Part shown: piece after piece, positions 11,160 to 23,700 of the stretch
Position numbering within the stretch: position 1 is the stretch's first letter
Layout of the letters: the number at the start of each line of letters is the position of its first letter
Origin: Himantopus leucocephalus
Lineage: Eukaryota; Chordata; Aves; Charadriiformes; Recurvirostridae
Assembly (NCBI GenBank): GCA_003993805.1
Contig: RSEF01000001.1
Span: 78,733,839 to 78,797,838, forward strand
Direction of reading: 5' to 3'
DNA: 64,000 bases
The notes under the pieces: generated by a model
The model's database searches: none
What the model was told of the DNA's origin: nothing
Seen by the model: only the letters and a program-made list of their open reading frames with translations
Made by a program: the position numbers and the translations under genes

Positions 11160-12510
11160 GTTCAGAGTAAATAGGCACATTGGTCTTACTTCAGTTCCTG
11201 GGAAACTTATGGAATGAATCCTCTTGGGGGCTATCACAAGTCAAATGAAGCACGTGACTGCGGAAGCCAGCACGGATTCACCAAGGGCAAATTCTTCTTG
11301 ACAAAACTGGTCACCTATGACAAAGTAATCTGCTTGGCTGATAAGGGGTGAGCAGACATTGTCTGCCTGGATTTCTCCAAGGCTTTTGACACAGTTCCCC
11401 ATAGCCTCCTCCTAGAGAAACAGATGGATTATGGTCTAGACAAGTGGTCAGTGCAGTGGGTGGGGAACTGGCTGATAGGCTATGCCCAAAGTGAGGTGGT
11501 AAATAGCTCCTTTTCAAACTGGCAACCTGTCACAAGTGGCGTCCCCCAGGGATCAATACTGGGCCCAAGGCTGTTTAATATCTTCAGAAATGATCTAGAT
11601 GATGGGATCAAGTGTACCCTGATGGTGTTTCTTGATGATATCAAACTGAGTGGGAAAGTAGGCACTTTGGAAGGGAGACCCACCCTGCAGGAAGCCCTGG
11701 ATAGGCTGGAAGAGTGGGCAAACAAGAACCTTATGAAGTTCAACGAGGACAAGTGTAAGGTCCTGCACCTGGGAAAACATAATCCAGGAGTGCAGCACAG
11801 GCTGGGATCTACCGAGCTGGGCAGCAGCTCTGTGGAAAGGGGACCTGGGGGTCCTGGTGGACAACAAACTCAATATGAGTGAACAATGTGCTGCTGTGGC
11901 AAAGAAAGCCAACAGGGTGCTGGGTTGCATCAACAAGGACATCACCAGCAGAGAAAAATAAGTCATTATCCCACTGTACTCAGCCCTTGTCAGGCCACAC
12001 CTGGAATACTGTGGTCAGTTTTGGTCCCTGCTATACAAAAAAGATGCAGACAGGCTGAAGAGGGTCCAGAGAAGGGCCACAGAGATGATCAAAGGACTGG
12101 GGAGCCTGCCGTATGAGGAAAGGCTGAGAGAATTGGGTTTGTTCAGCCTTGAGAAAAGAAGGCTTAGGGGAGACCTTATCACCATGTTCCAGTATTTTAA
12201 GGGTGGCTACAAAGAAGATGGAGCTTCCCTTTTTACAAGGAATCACATGGAAAAGATGGGGGGTAATGGGTACAAGTTACTCCTGGGGAGATTCCGGTTG
12301 GACACAAGAGGAAAATTTTTCACAATGAGATCAATCAGCCATTGGAATAATCTCACCAGGGAAGTGGTGGATTCCCCAACATTGGATACTTTTAAGATCC
12401 AGCTGGACAGGGTGCTGGGCCATCTTGTCCAGATGGTGCTTTTGCCAAGAAAGGTTGGACCAGATGATCCTTGAGGTCCCTTCCAACCTGGGATTCTATG
12501 ATTCTATGAT
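11160..12510 (+). mobile_element. CR1 non-LTR retrotransposon, 5'-truncated copy with reverse transcriptase and 3' tail
   Basis: This is the longest and best preserved CR1 copy in the window. It begins within ORF2 near the start of the reverse transcriptase domain (a RHIGLTSVPGK-like segment around 11173-11205) and runs through the C-terminal part of ORF2, which includes [20 protein letters not shown]. It ends in the conserved 3' segment and the terminal repeat ATTCTATG ATTCTATGAT (about 12493-12510). The ORF1 and endonuclease parts are missing. Damage is light, so this copy is younger than the 15.1-kb copy. The exact left boundary is uncertain by some tens of bases. Confidence 0.93.
11173..12474 (+). 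pseudogene. CR1 ORF2 reverse transcriptase fragment, inactivated
   Basis: The frame of 11349 encodes LDFSKAFDTVPH (RT motif A region), then GVPQGSILGPRLFNIF and the catalytic loop as FLDD near 11626-11640, where CR1 usually has FADD; both aspartates are kept. Breaks are an in-frame TGA at 11349-11351, a one-base frame change near 11835-11842 (frame moves to that of 11842), and a TAA at 11959-11961. From 11962 the frame is open to 12474 and carries the RT C-terminal part. The copy cannot make a full ORF2 protein: the endonuclease is absent and the RT is interrupted. Confidence 0.9.
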
Positions 12511-15130
12511 AAATATGGTGTCCTCTAGATGGTACTGTGCTTAAATAAAACCAATGCACCGAAATAATTCAATGAACCCTCTTATCTGCATGTTTTAAAA
12601 TGAAAAGAAGGAATGATATTTTCCATTCAACATGTAGCTATTATTTAGAGTAAACCACTGAAGATAGTTACAGTATTAAAACAAAAAACCTATATGACCA
12701 ATGGTTTGCTCTAATGTCAAAATTCTAATGTTCTAATGTCAAAAGACATGTTAACTAAATATTGTGCACTAAAATACAACCATGTTGCATTAAATATTAG
12801 AAAAGCATACCCCTTGCTCCATTAAAAAAAAGACATTTTATACTTAGATCAATTTTGGATATTTTCATCACAGTTTAGCTACTCCATTTTATAAAAAGGT
12901 AAAAAACTGGTCTCAGGATTTTACTACTAGTGTGGCAAATACTGATTGCTGTCTGGGTTTTGGATAGTAACTTCTATCAAGTGGGAATCTCCCATCCATT
13001 TGGTATTAAATCCATCTAAAATCTTTGCACAATGGATCTTGGTACTGGGATGTCATAAGACCAACCAGCCTAGTTCTTGAAACAGAGTCATTGCTGCTTT
13101 GTCAGAAGAGCTAAGACCCAGGCTAATGAGATTACGTGCAATATGAAGCTACTGCAGCTAGACCGATTTTAGAATTCATGTTGTATCTCCGATAGAATTC
13201 CCAGCTGTGCTGCGTAGTGTAACTACACCGGCATTGACGTTGCTACCTCAGGGGTCACTGCAAATGCACTGTGCATATGAAATGCCCTAGATAGGACAAG
13301 ACAGACCTGCCTTTAGAAAGCATATTTTAGGGGAGGAAAAAAAAAGCTATATATAAAACAGAAAGTGTGTGTGTATGTATATACGCACACAGTTTGAGAT
13401 GTAATAGAGCCAATACAATTAGAAGAGCTAAAAATCGTAAAAGGGCTAAGCTTTCCTTCACACACTGTATGCAAGCTGTAGTCAATGTCCATTCAATATT
13501 TAATGTTGTATCATTGAAGATTCATCCTATGCAGGTTTCAAATAATCCTCACAAGAAACAAGGTTGCAGTGAAAGGCATATTTGAGGAATTATTGAAAAA
13601 TAAATGTATCTAAGCAAGATGAAGCTGAGTATGCTGGGTACATCTATAGCACTTTACACATTTCAGCATAATCAAACTTTTCCTTTGAAAGAAAATTTAA
13701 TGATAGCATAATAATTGGTTGATGGTTAAACTTTTTCCCTGGTTGCCAAATAGATTTACAAATATGCAGTTAGAAACACTGATTTAGCTACTGTATCTAA
13801 TATTATTACAGAACATTGAAGCTTTATAAGCAGCATTTGTTGGTGTCTGCATACTTTAAAAAAACCAGCAAATATATTTTTCAGAATAACAGCCTTTGAA
13901 AATACTGTCTGATCACTTAAAACATTGGACTTAAAACATTTTTGATCACAGATTACTGTAAATACCTCTAAAACCAGAGTTACTAGATATAAACTTACTA
14001 TGCCTTGTGATACAAATCTATCCTGCATGAAAATACTCCCATATTTAATCTAATTTGTTTATAAAAAGTCATTACTAATGCAAATAAGGTTAAATTTAGA
14101 AATAATATTTGATTTAACTTTTAATTGTTATTTATATTAAAAGAGTATTTAAATACCTCGATCGTGTCAACATCACTAAGAGTGAGTATCTGTTCCAAAG
14201 ATCTTCCAGACTGAGTAAAGGCTTGTGTTTGTATGATTTTTGTAGCTATGACAATGCTTGTTTAGAAATCTAGACAGAAGAAGGAATATAAATATTTATT
14301 ACAGAAATGTTTATCCTGCTTATAATAGTATTGCATATTCTCATAAATTCCCAAGAAGAAACTGTATTGTACCAGTACCATGCATCTTGTACCATGCATC
14401 CATCCTACGGGAAGCCACATCCTAACAAATTAATGTAATGATATGGAAATACTTGCAATTACATACACAGGCCTCTCAAACCAAAAATTAATAAGTAAAA
14501 TACAATTTGGCTTCTTGAGCAAGGACAAACAGCATCAGAAATACCAGTTTCCACCCGTGAGGGGAATAAAATTGTAACAAGTCATAATTCAGCCTTAGGT
14601 GGGAGAAGCAGTAAGCCCCTGGAGGTGGAATGAAGTCCACCCAGAGAGATAAGGTGGAGTTCATAGTAGAGCACTGGTATCCAACAGAGAAGAGTTGCAA
14701 ACTGAGCTACCATCCTGACTCCAAGTGGGATCAGATTTCTCAAAAGCACAGTGAGATCAATGAGTATACAGTTCCTGCCCATGGTCACATTGCTCCTGAG
14801 AAAAGCTAGGGATAGGCGTAAGGGTACTTGTGCAAGTGCTGTTCAGATAGACCATTGCTGCCTTTCCTCATCCCTGTGCACATACTCCTGCAAATCAGGC
14901 TGTAGGGGAACAAATGCCTGTGGCTATGGCCCGCTGCTCCCCAAGATACGCATTTTTCCATAAGGCACATTCCACATCATCTGGACTGGACATGTGCTGT
15001 CACATGACAGAGGAGGAAACATCTGACTCTCAGGAGAGACGGTGGCCAAAAGCAGCCTGCTGTTGTTAGAGCAATTTAACTGGCCTCCCTGAGGGGTACT
15101 TGTAAAAGAGCACAGCCTGAAAAAAACAAC
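12511..15130. other. Intergenic, no recognisable gene
   Basis: AT-rich sequence between two CR1 copies. It includes a short GT/TATG-rich patch near 13363-13392 and a direct repeat GTACCATGCATC near 14375-14400. The part from about 14570 to 15130 is richer in GC and free of long AT runs; it could be an old transposon but I recognise no family. No coding or RNA gene is seen. Confidence 0.65.
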
Positions 15131-15511
15131 AGGGCCACAACTTCTCTGGGCCTTTGTTCCAGTGTTGGACCAACCTCATGATAAAAACATTTTTTCTTAT
15201 ATCAAGTCAGAATTTCTCATGTTCCAACTCATGCCCATTTTCTCTTGTCCTTCGACAGTGCACCTCTAAGACACCGGACCCACCTTCAGTGCATCCTCCC
15301 ATTAGGTATATATCTCCCCTTTGTCTTCTCTCTGTAGGGCTGAACAGTTCTCAGCCTCTCCTCATACCTCCTGTCCCACTAAACAACCTGATGCCCCTTT
15401 GCTGGACTTGCCTCAGTATGTCGGTGTCTTTCTTGTACTGGGGAGCCCCTAACTGGAGACAGTACTAAAGGTACAGTCTCACAAGTGCTGAACAGAGGGC
15501 ACGTTTTCACA
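15131..15511 (-). mobile_element. CR1 retrotransposon, old 3' region fragment
   Basis: The plus strand carries, in order, the antisense of the CR1 end region: CTTCTCTGGGCCTTTGTTCCAGTG, CCAACCTCATGATAAAAAC, a CTTGTCC block, GGGCTGAACAGTTCTCAGCCTCTCC, and CTGGAGACAGTACTAAAGGTACAGTCTCAC. These match the familiar CR1 segment that covers the end of ORF2 and the 3' untranslated region. Many substitutions make it older than the 11-kb copy. The open frame at 15154-15468 on the plus strand is only its antisense shadow. The tail repeat at the left end is not visible. Confidence 0.85.
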
Positions 15512-17170
15512 CAGCCCATAATTTCTGAGCAGATTGCTCCCAGGTTTATGAAGAATATCCATTGAAATTACATCTACATGCCACTGAAAGCAGACAGATA
15601 ATCTCTCCTCTGTTTTTACTACTCCTATGATAGCAAGCCACACATCCTAGAGAAGTGGGAATTAACTATATTACAATGCAAAGGAGTAAAAAGCTTGTGA
15701 AGGATAAAGGAGGAATGACTAGTGAGAAGAGGTTAAAAAAATGGGACTTGGAAAAGGACTGGAGGCAAACAGATTCTCTAGCCAACAGTCTTGCCTATAG
15801 ATCCCAAATATTATTCTGATTTTTGCATGTAGCTCAACTCTGAATTTATTCTACTGTTTGCATATAGCTCTGAAATTCAATGCCAAACTATAACCTCCTA
15901 GCTTATGGATAGCTCTCTGTATGTCAATTTGCTATGACCTTTTGCTTTGTTTACTGAAGTGACAGACATTTGCACCGTCTAGCTAAATAATCCACTCTTG
16001 TGCATGAAAGAAATATTGATGCTGTTTCAGATTTCAGAATTCTTGTTTTGGTCAGTTTGCTCTTTGAAAGCTATATTTAAATTTTCTATTTAAAGAACAG
16101 TATATTGAAAGCAAAGCACTAAGATGTTTACTTTTAAGTATTCACGCTTTCTGATACATTCTTTAACTGCACAATCATACATTAATTATTTTCAAGTTGG
16201 TTGTCTGGTGTGTTGGTTAGTTTGTTTTGTGTAAGAGTTCTGTTTCATTCATTACCTTGTTCCACTCCCTTGGATAAATTTGGGATATAATTTAAATTTT
16301 CTCCTTTTTCCACATGAAACATGTTAAGATAAAAGAAGCAAAACTTTATTTTGAGGTGGGCAACTTTTAAAATAGATTAAACAGAGTGCTATTGCTGTAT
16401 AGAATGCAAAACAGAATGGTACAATTTAGTAGCCCTGACTTCATCAGCCCTGATTCACTCTACATAACTGTTCATCTTATGTCTTTGCAAAAGTACCTCA
16501 AAGGGCCCTGAAAATCCTCATTTCTGTCATCAATTAATTGAAACATTCTGGATCCAAAAGGAAGGCAGTTAAACCATTAGATTTTCAGTGGCATACACTC
16601 TCAGCTTTTCAGTTACTGGATGTTTGTTCCCAGTCTCAAGAAGATGGACTATGTTTCAGGAAATCGATTCTGGTCTCATTTAAGCCGAAGGACCTTGCTT
16701 TTGCTGCATATCCTGCTCTTTCTTCAAAAAGATTTATTACAAAAGATGTAGAAATTCTAATGAGGTTCCCTGAAAATTTAGATTCTCTGAAAGCAAACTC
16801 TGCAGTGTAAAGCCTCACTCTTGCAGTGGTATCTTATCACACAAATCCCTAAAAGTTGCTGCAGGTCTCTACTGGGGTCTGTATGAGAGCACAGAGGATT
16901 GTGGCCTAACCACAAAGAGGAATCTTCTGCTGTACTGTCTGTTGCTTTGGCTAAACCAGGAAAATCTATATTTCCTTTAGAGATTAAAATCAAAAGCATG
17001 TTAAGACTGAAAACATTTAATCTACATTGTGTTAAAAACAGGCATAAACTTCATAGATTGTTAGGTCGTGTACCAGAGCAGAGGAGCAATAACTTATCTC
17101 TTCTTCTCTTTTAAACAGATGAGCTAAGTAAAAGGAATTAATCACCACAATGCTTCTTATTACTTCCAAG
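15512..17170. other. Intergenic, no recognisable gene
   Basis: AT-rich sequence. The open frame at 16538-16810 (90 codons) shows no recognised domain and overlaps another chance frame on the minus strand. No RNA gene or element is seen. Confidence 0.65.
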
Positions 17171-17214
17171 TATCACAGAATCACAGAATCACAGAATAGT
17201 CAGGGTTGGAAGGG
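17171..17214 (-). mobile_element. CR1 3' terminus (ATTCTGTG-type tail), left of an assembly gap
   Basis: Three tandem copies of the octamer CACAGAAT (antisense of ATTCTGTG) are followed by AGTCAGGGTTGGAAGGG, the antisense of the conserved CR1 3' end. The sequence is cut by a run of N starting at 17215. It has the same orientation as the ORF2 fragment on the other side of the gap, so both are probably one insertion. Confidence 0.9.
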
Positions 17215-17314
17215 NNNNNNNNNNNNNNNNNNNNNNNNNNNNNNNNNNNNNNNNNNNNNNNNNNNNNNNNNNNNNNNNNNNNNNNNNNNNNNNNNNNNNN
17301 NNNNNNNNNNNNNN
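17215..17314. other. Assembly gap of exactly 100 N
   Basis: All bases are N. The round length of 100 suggests a placeholder of unknown size. CR1 sequence of the same orientation lies on both sides: the 3' terminus on the left and the endonuclease/RT linker on the right. The missing DNA is therefore probably the reverse transcriptase and 3' region, likely well over 100 bases unless the element is internally deleted. Confidence 0.95.
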
Positions 17315-17775
17315 CATAGCTTCACTACATCTTGGTATTCCTCATAAGTTGCCAACCACCTTTTCCAAAGAATATAAACTTTCCTTTTGTTCCTGTGGTC
17401 CAGCCAATGCTCTCTATTTATCCAGGCTGGTCTTCTTCCACGTTGGCTGGTTTTTCGGGACATGGGGATGGCCTTCTCCTGTGCTTTTAAGAGTTCCTGC
17501 TTGAAGTATGACCAGCCTTCCTGGGCACCTTTGTCCTTCAGGACTGTCTCCCAAGGGACACTCTCAACCATGCTCCTAAACAGGTTAAGTCTGCCCTTCG
17601 GACGTCCAAGGTGGCAGTTCTGCTGGCTCCCCACCTTGCTTCTCTGAGAATTGAAAACTCTACCATTTCATGATCACTCTGCCCAAGATGACCTCCAACC
17701 TTTACATCCCCCACAAGACCTTCTCTGTTAACAAACAGTAGGTCCAGTAGGACGCTTCCCCTAGTTGGCTCAAGT
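17315..17775 (-). mobile_element. CR1 ORF2 fragment: end of endonuclease and linker before the RT
   Basis: Read on the minus strand from about 17775 down, the sequence encodes EPTRGSVLLDLLF, then GQSDHEMVEF with the SDH motif of the apurinic-type endonuclease, then a linker with VPWETVLKDKGAQEGW, RRPAWINREHW and EEYQDVVKL up to the gap. This is the standard order in CR1 ORF2. A frame change lies between the endonuclease end and the linker near 17600-17620, so it is not a working protein. The right boundary is approximate; similarity fades towards 17800-17860. Confidence 0.9.
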
Positions 17776-20700
17776 CAATCCTTTGTTATTGAATTTCAGC
17801 CAGTCACCAAAGCTTTTGAACTACAGCCTTCAAAATGTTGTATACTCACTTATTATGGAGAGTCACGTATCAAATAATAACAAGAATAATTGATTTCCTG
17901 CCCTTAAGGTTACCAAAGGTCATCTAAAATTTATGAATGTCTTTCATCAACTTTTCAATTTGTCGATTCCCAGGGGTTCTTATCCAGAGTATTTTATCTA
18001 GCACTGCTGTCAGTGGTGAATGAGTCTCCACTATTCATAAGGCTGAACTGAACAGAACATAACACTGAACAGAACATTGAAGCAGAGCCCTAATCTTAGT
18101 CATTTTTGCCTACCCAGCTCATTTTACAGCATATCTCTGTTATGAATCACAGTAGGTTTAGTTTGCAGATCTTTGCTCACCAACAATAGTTCAAAATGCA
18201 GTTTCACTTTGAGATCTAAATACAGAGGAAATCCAAAATAAAGTTAATCAAAACCAAAATTAGTTATATGAGTTATCCCTTTTGAGTTCAAGTGATATTT
18301 ATGGTTCAGCAATTGTTCACTTATATTTGGTTTTCTTGAAAAACTTGCCTTTACTCCAGTCTTTGTTGAGAGGTCCCCAGATGAGTTGTAACATTGTGAT
18401 TTATTTACCTGTTTGAAGGCTTGTTTGCTGTGATTAGTCATCAAGAACTCACTGTTGAGAAATGTACTGTTTCCCTTATGTCCCTGCCTAGATGATCATA
18501 ATTCATATGATCAGAAGGATCATTTCTGCTTGAGAGAAGCTATCTCAATTTTTTTCTGATGTAAATCACATTTATATTGAACTTAGACATCTTAAAAGTA
18601 TTCTAGTTCTCTTCCCTGTGTTTTTCTGACTCAGTCAGATAGTACCCTAGTAAATTTATTGTCTTCTCTAATTTCTTTATGGACGCTCATATTTATTTAA
18701 TATGAGAATCTCTCAGTTTTTCAAGGAAATACAGCCAGATGTTTGTATGCATTGATTCTCTCGTAACATCAACCCTCACCACATAATACTGTACTAGATG
18801 TAATTGCTGTACTGTATTCTCTCTTTCACTCCCCTAATTAATGGGAAATTATCCTAAAATTTATAATTAATCATATTATTCACTCAGTTTTACAACAGGA
18901 ATGGTCTGTCTGTTCCCTTGTATCATCAGACAGAAGTGCATGTGACTTCTAAAATAGGCAGTACAGGAATGCACTGCTGGCTAATTTCCCCAGGCGGGAA
19001 GAATAACACATCTCACCCAGAATGCCCTCAAACATTTTCATTTGGACAAACAATCACCAACAAACCCCAGACAGTTCAACATCCAATAGCTACTTTGCTG
19101 TAACCCATGGACTCCTGCTAGAGTCTCCCAGGTGCCAATAGCTCTTCATGAATTCTACTACCTCCATCTCTCCAGATGATGCAACTTACTTTATGGAATT
19201 GATTTCTTTGAATAAGTTCTACCATCCTTAACAGGAACTGTGTGCTATGATCTGATTGATCAGAAAACTCCTCCACAGGGTCCAAGCTTCTGCTCTGAAA
19301 ACCATCTCAAAAACTGGCTGTTGCTAGGCAAGTTTTTGTCAGAAAGTTGAACAGCTGTTTAACAGGGTGTTGAGGGTAATGCACATTTCAGTATTTCCTA
19401 TTTCAAGCTATATTTTCATATTTTTGAATCTTTAACATAGATGAAGATGTATCTGATTGCTCTTTCATAGACAAATTCAATACAACATTGAGGAATGAAA
19501 AGCTGTTCTATTTTTCCTTGTTACCTCATCAAACTTCTACAGAAATACTCTACGCTGTTTAACAGAGATAGAATAAGAATGAATATTTTTCTGGAACTAA
19601 ACTTACAGTGATAACTTTCTGAGATACAAAGAAAATTAATGTAAGATGATGGATAAGATGGGACATGGAACATTATGTATTTTGCCTCATGGCTACTGTC
19701 TGTAGGGCTGCTAGTAATACTTCACTGACAAAAATACTATATATATATATGAAATTGTCTTTGGATAGACAGCTACAAGACAGCACTATACCAGGAACTG
19801 TGAAACAAATGTTATGGGACTGATTTGGGATTGAAGAGTGCTGGCAAGCTAATTTGCAAACACAGATGTGTGGGCAGACATATTATATGTATCCTGAACA
19901 GTTCTGCTATACTATTCTGTACAGAATTATTCTGGGTATAAGTATTTGATAGAACACTAAAGCACCAGTGAAATTGATGGCTAAAATTAGGTAATACGAT
20001 TCTTTTTTGAAGGTGGTTGGCAAAAAAAGCTTCCTTGCTGAATAGTTTGCCTCAAATTTGTTAGAAAATGCTTGGCAATAGTTACCTGCATAATCAATAT
20101 GTGTACTAAAATATGTTATTCCCTTGTCGATATAGCTTAGGATTTTTTAGAAGACAGTATTTTGTTTGTGTTTTTTAAGACCCTCAGACTTATTTCACAA
20201 TGCTGCATACTCTCACAATCAAAGTAACCACAAATTCTGCCTCCAAAACCATTCTAATTCAGCTGGCATTTCTGCTCAACAGACTCATTATTTATCATAA
20301 TTCATGTAGGCTTGTCTTCATATATGAAAAATGGTAAAAAGTAAGGAAATAGAGTTTATATCTACCAAAAGTTTGTAATCAAATTTTTTTATACCAAAGT
20401 TTAAACAGCAATAGCTGTTGTTGAGTTTCACGTTGAGTTGCAAGTGGGAGAGGATAGATTATGCATCAGTTTAACAAACAGCAGATCAGATTAATTACAA
20501 TGACCTCATTGGCATGAGAGAGACCAAAATTTAATCTTACGTCTAATACACAAATTTAAACAGGTGACCATAAGTCTACTGTATTATATTAGGAAATGGG
20601 AGCTTACCTATCAAGGAAAAAAAAAAGCTCCTCACTTTTCTGGTTTTTTAACAAAAGGTTAATTTTTTCTGTAGCAATTTACCTAGGTATAAATCAACAG

Positions 20701-23700
20701 TAATTACCAAAAAATTGTAAAATTTTGCTAGCAATTGGTACATGTGGTGTTTCATCTTGTTTTGTTTATCGGTTGGTATACCTGCATTCAACTTTGGAGA
20801 CCTAAAGCGTTTCATAGATGGGAGAAGCTTCAGCCTTATGGCAGCCAATGAAATCCAAAAAAAGGACTCTATATATTTCAGGTATGACACAAATCATTCC
20901 TTTTCAGAATAGCTGACTGTCAAGGTTATGGTAATATCTATCAATTCAGCCTCTTCTGAAAGGTACTCATGGAGAATGATTTAAATCTTGATTTTAAATC
21001 ACATGCTGTCCCATAAATGCTGTATTTGTGTGGTGGGGAACTTACATGTCTATGGGACTTCTCTGCATAATACTGCATCCTGTCAATCCTTGAATTTGAT
21101 TGATGATGAACTTAGTCTGCTCTCAAGTACTTATATAAAATCCCACTGACTTCCAATTTTGGCACAGAATGTACTGAAATTTTTGAAAAGACATATAAAA
21201 TTAGACTCCCATTATTTTTATGTCAGTGAATTAATGTACATTGAGCAGACAAGTTTGTACTTTAAAGTGGACTCCATGGTCCTAAATTACTTGTTGATTT
21301 CTTTTTGATGTGTTCTGCTCCACAAGTTTGGTGTTTACGTAGTTTGTAAAAAAGTCATGTATTGATATTAGGTTAGAAATCAGTACCTTTCTGTAATCTC
21401 TAAACAGGAGTTACTGTTTTAAATACTTTAATATTCAGTTTGTTCCAAGTGATACAGATAAATCTTGTCCCAATAACCAACACTTTTCATTTTTTTTCAC
21501 ACCGCACCTCCCATAAAATACATAATGAGATCACAAATTTGGGTCTGTGGGACCTCAGGGCAGAAAAGCAGAAGGCAGAGGAGAGCAACCAGCAATTTGT
21601 TCACTACAAAAAATTGTTTCATTCTTTATATGAAGATTAAGATTAGCTAAAACATATTGCTGCAGTATTTAATGCTAACAAAGCACTATCATGTATGTTT
21701 TGAAAAACATTTTAAAAATTCTCATTTGTTCAACATGGTCATGATGTATAAAACTAATACTATATAAAAGTGCAGAGCATCTTATAAAGACTGTCACTCT
21801 GAGTAGGTATTTGGGGAAAGTTTAGCCAGTCTAAGTATGAGATTTTTGTTTAAATTTGAACTCTCTCTTCTCTGTTTTTCCTACGTCATGCGTTGTTTTT
21901 TTACATTCTGTTGTTTATTGCTCTTAGCTGTGTTTCTGATGATAGCATCAAATCTGAGGCCTGTTTAAGTTGTTTCAGTTTAAATGCATAAAAGTAAATA
22001 ATTTCCAGTTACGTAATTATTGTCACTCCAAATAGCCGTGTCTTTGTGATTTGCCTTATAACTACTGTCACTTTTCAGTGACTACCAGGCATTTAAATAC
22101 CGGTAGTCTGGCTGAGAGCCATCATTAGCAAATCAAAGCAGATGTATTTGTATATTTTTTCTTCTGTCCTCAGAGTTCTCTGTACTGCTGCTACCTTAGC
22201 TTTTGACTCCCACCAAACTGTTAGTCTGACTCATAGCAGAAATTGGTTTTGGCTCAAAATTGAGTTTTCTTAGCAATTACTTTCCTCATATTAGGGGTAG
22301 AACAATAGCGTCTACAATGGGTTTATATAGTCTTCGAGAAAGCCCAGTGGCAAAGCCATGACACAGATGAATTTGTCTGAGTCATGTTCTGGAGAGCTGC
22401 CCTCATTCCCGTTCCCTGGATTTCTCTCTGTGCCCAGGAGCCTCCCTTTCCCACGTGCTGTCTTATCCTCAAAGTGAGGAACCATAGCAGATTTGCCCTC
22501 AGCAAATACTGCTGTTTCCCACTAGAATATAGTTGTTGGCAGTTAGATTTCTTTCACTATTACATGCAATTTTCTTACAAAACTATTTTTTCCTGGTCTA
22601 GTAGGAATCTTCAACAAGGCAGTACTGTGATCAAGAGTTCCTGAAGTGAGATGTATGAGGTATGATTTAATAACTACTTCACCAGAGACGTGAGGAAATG
22701 ATCCACCTACTTTGGGCCACAGGTCTGTCTGTTGAATGAGGATGGAACAGTCTCTTTCTTTTGTCCTATTGTCATCTGTTTAGATTGTAAGTCCCTTGGG
22801 ATGCAGCTTGTGCTTTGCAAAGCATAGGTCCTTGTTTCAACTGGACAACCTTCACAACCTTCAGGACTGAATTCATTACAAGGGTCAGGAAGAATAGGGA
22901 CAGACATTAAGCAGATTAAACGTTGCAGAAGCATCAATCACTGAAAAGGTGACAGATTTCTAATAGCCAATTTTCACTGAAGAAACGAAGGGAAAAGTAT
23001 GTTTCTGTGCAATTATACCTACTCATTAACTCAATAATAATCATATCTTTGGCTAGCGAATTCCTTGCGTTTCAGACGTGGGTTTTATTTAGCTGAGGCT
23101 ACAGTCATTATCAAGACTCATTCCTCTCTCCCCAGCTTATTTTTTAAATTCACTAAAGTGATAAGCCTAAAATAGGTTAATTTTTACATCCTTCTATGGC
23201 CTTTATGCACTAAAGTAATAAAATCTGTGTCACTACTTTATTTCCTACTGCTAATGCTGACATCTGGAGTGTGTAGACCAGCAATGTGTTTATTTTTTAA
23301 ATTGCTTGGAACATACAGTTTTGCAATAAAAGGCAAAGATGCAAAATAAAAACCAGCCCATCCTGATATTTTGGGAGGACATACAAAAAAACCAAACCTA
23401 ACTTAGGGCATGATTTCATAGAAGAGAAAAATGTGCAATAAAACTCTAGGTCTGTTTTTGTTTATTTTTTTTCCTAGTTCTGTTGTTCCCAGCTGCCCTC
23501 AACAAATAGTGTCTAGAAATTAAAGTGTCTTATTGTGGAATATGGAATAAGGTTCGTTGTAGAGTGAGACACAGCAGAAGAATCTGGAACTTTATTAATT
23601 GAGGTAGTACTTATTCTTTTTAAAAGGCCAAATAAACTAATTTCAGTATGCATTTTGGGAGAAGAAGGGAAAAGAAAGTGCTAAATAGGTAAAGAAAAAA

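Noticed and set aside
11595..11966. Minus-strand open frames of 90-123 codons at 11480-11966
   Set aside because: They are antisense to the CR1 reverse transcriptase and have no independent support.
15154..15468. 104-codon plus-strand open frame
   Set aside because: It lies wholly in the antisense of a CR1 3' region and is a shadow of the repeat.
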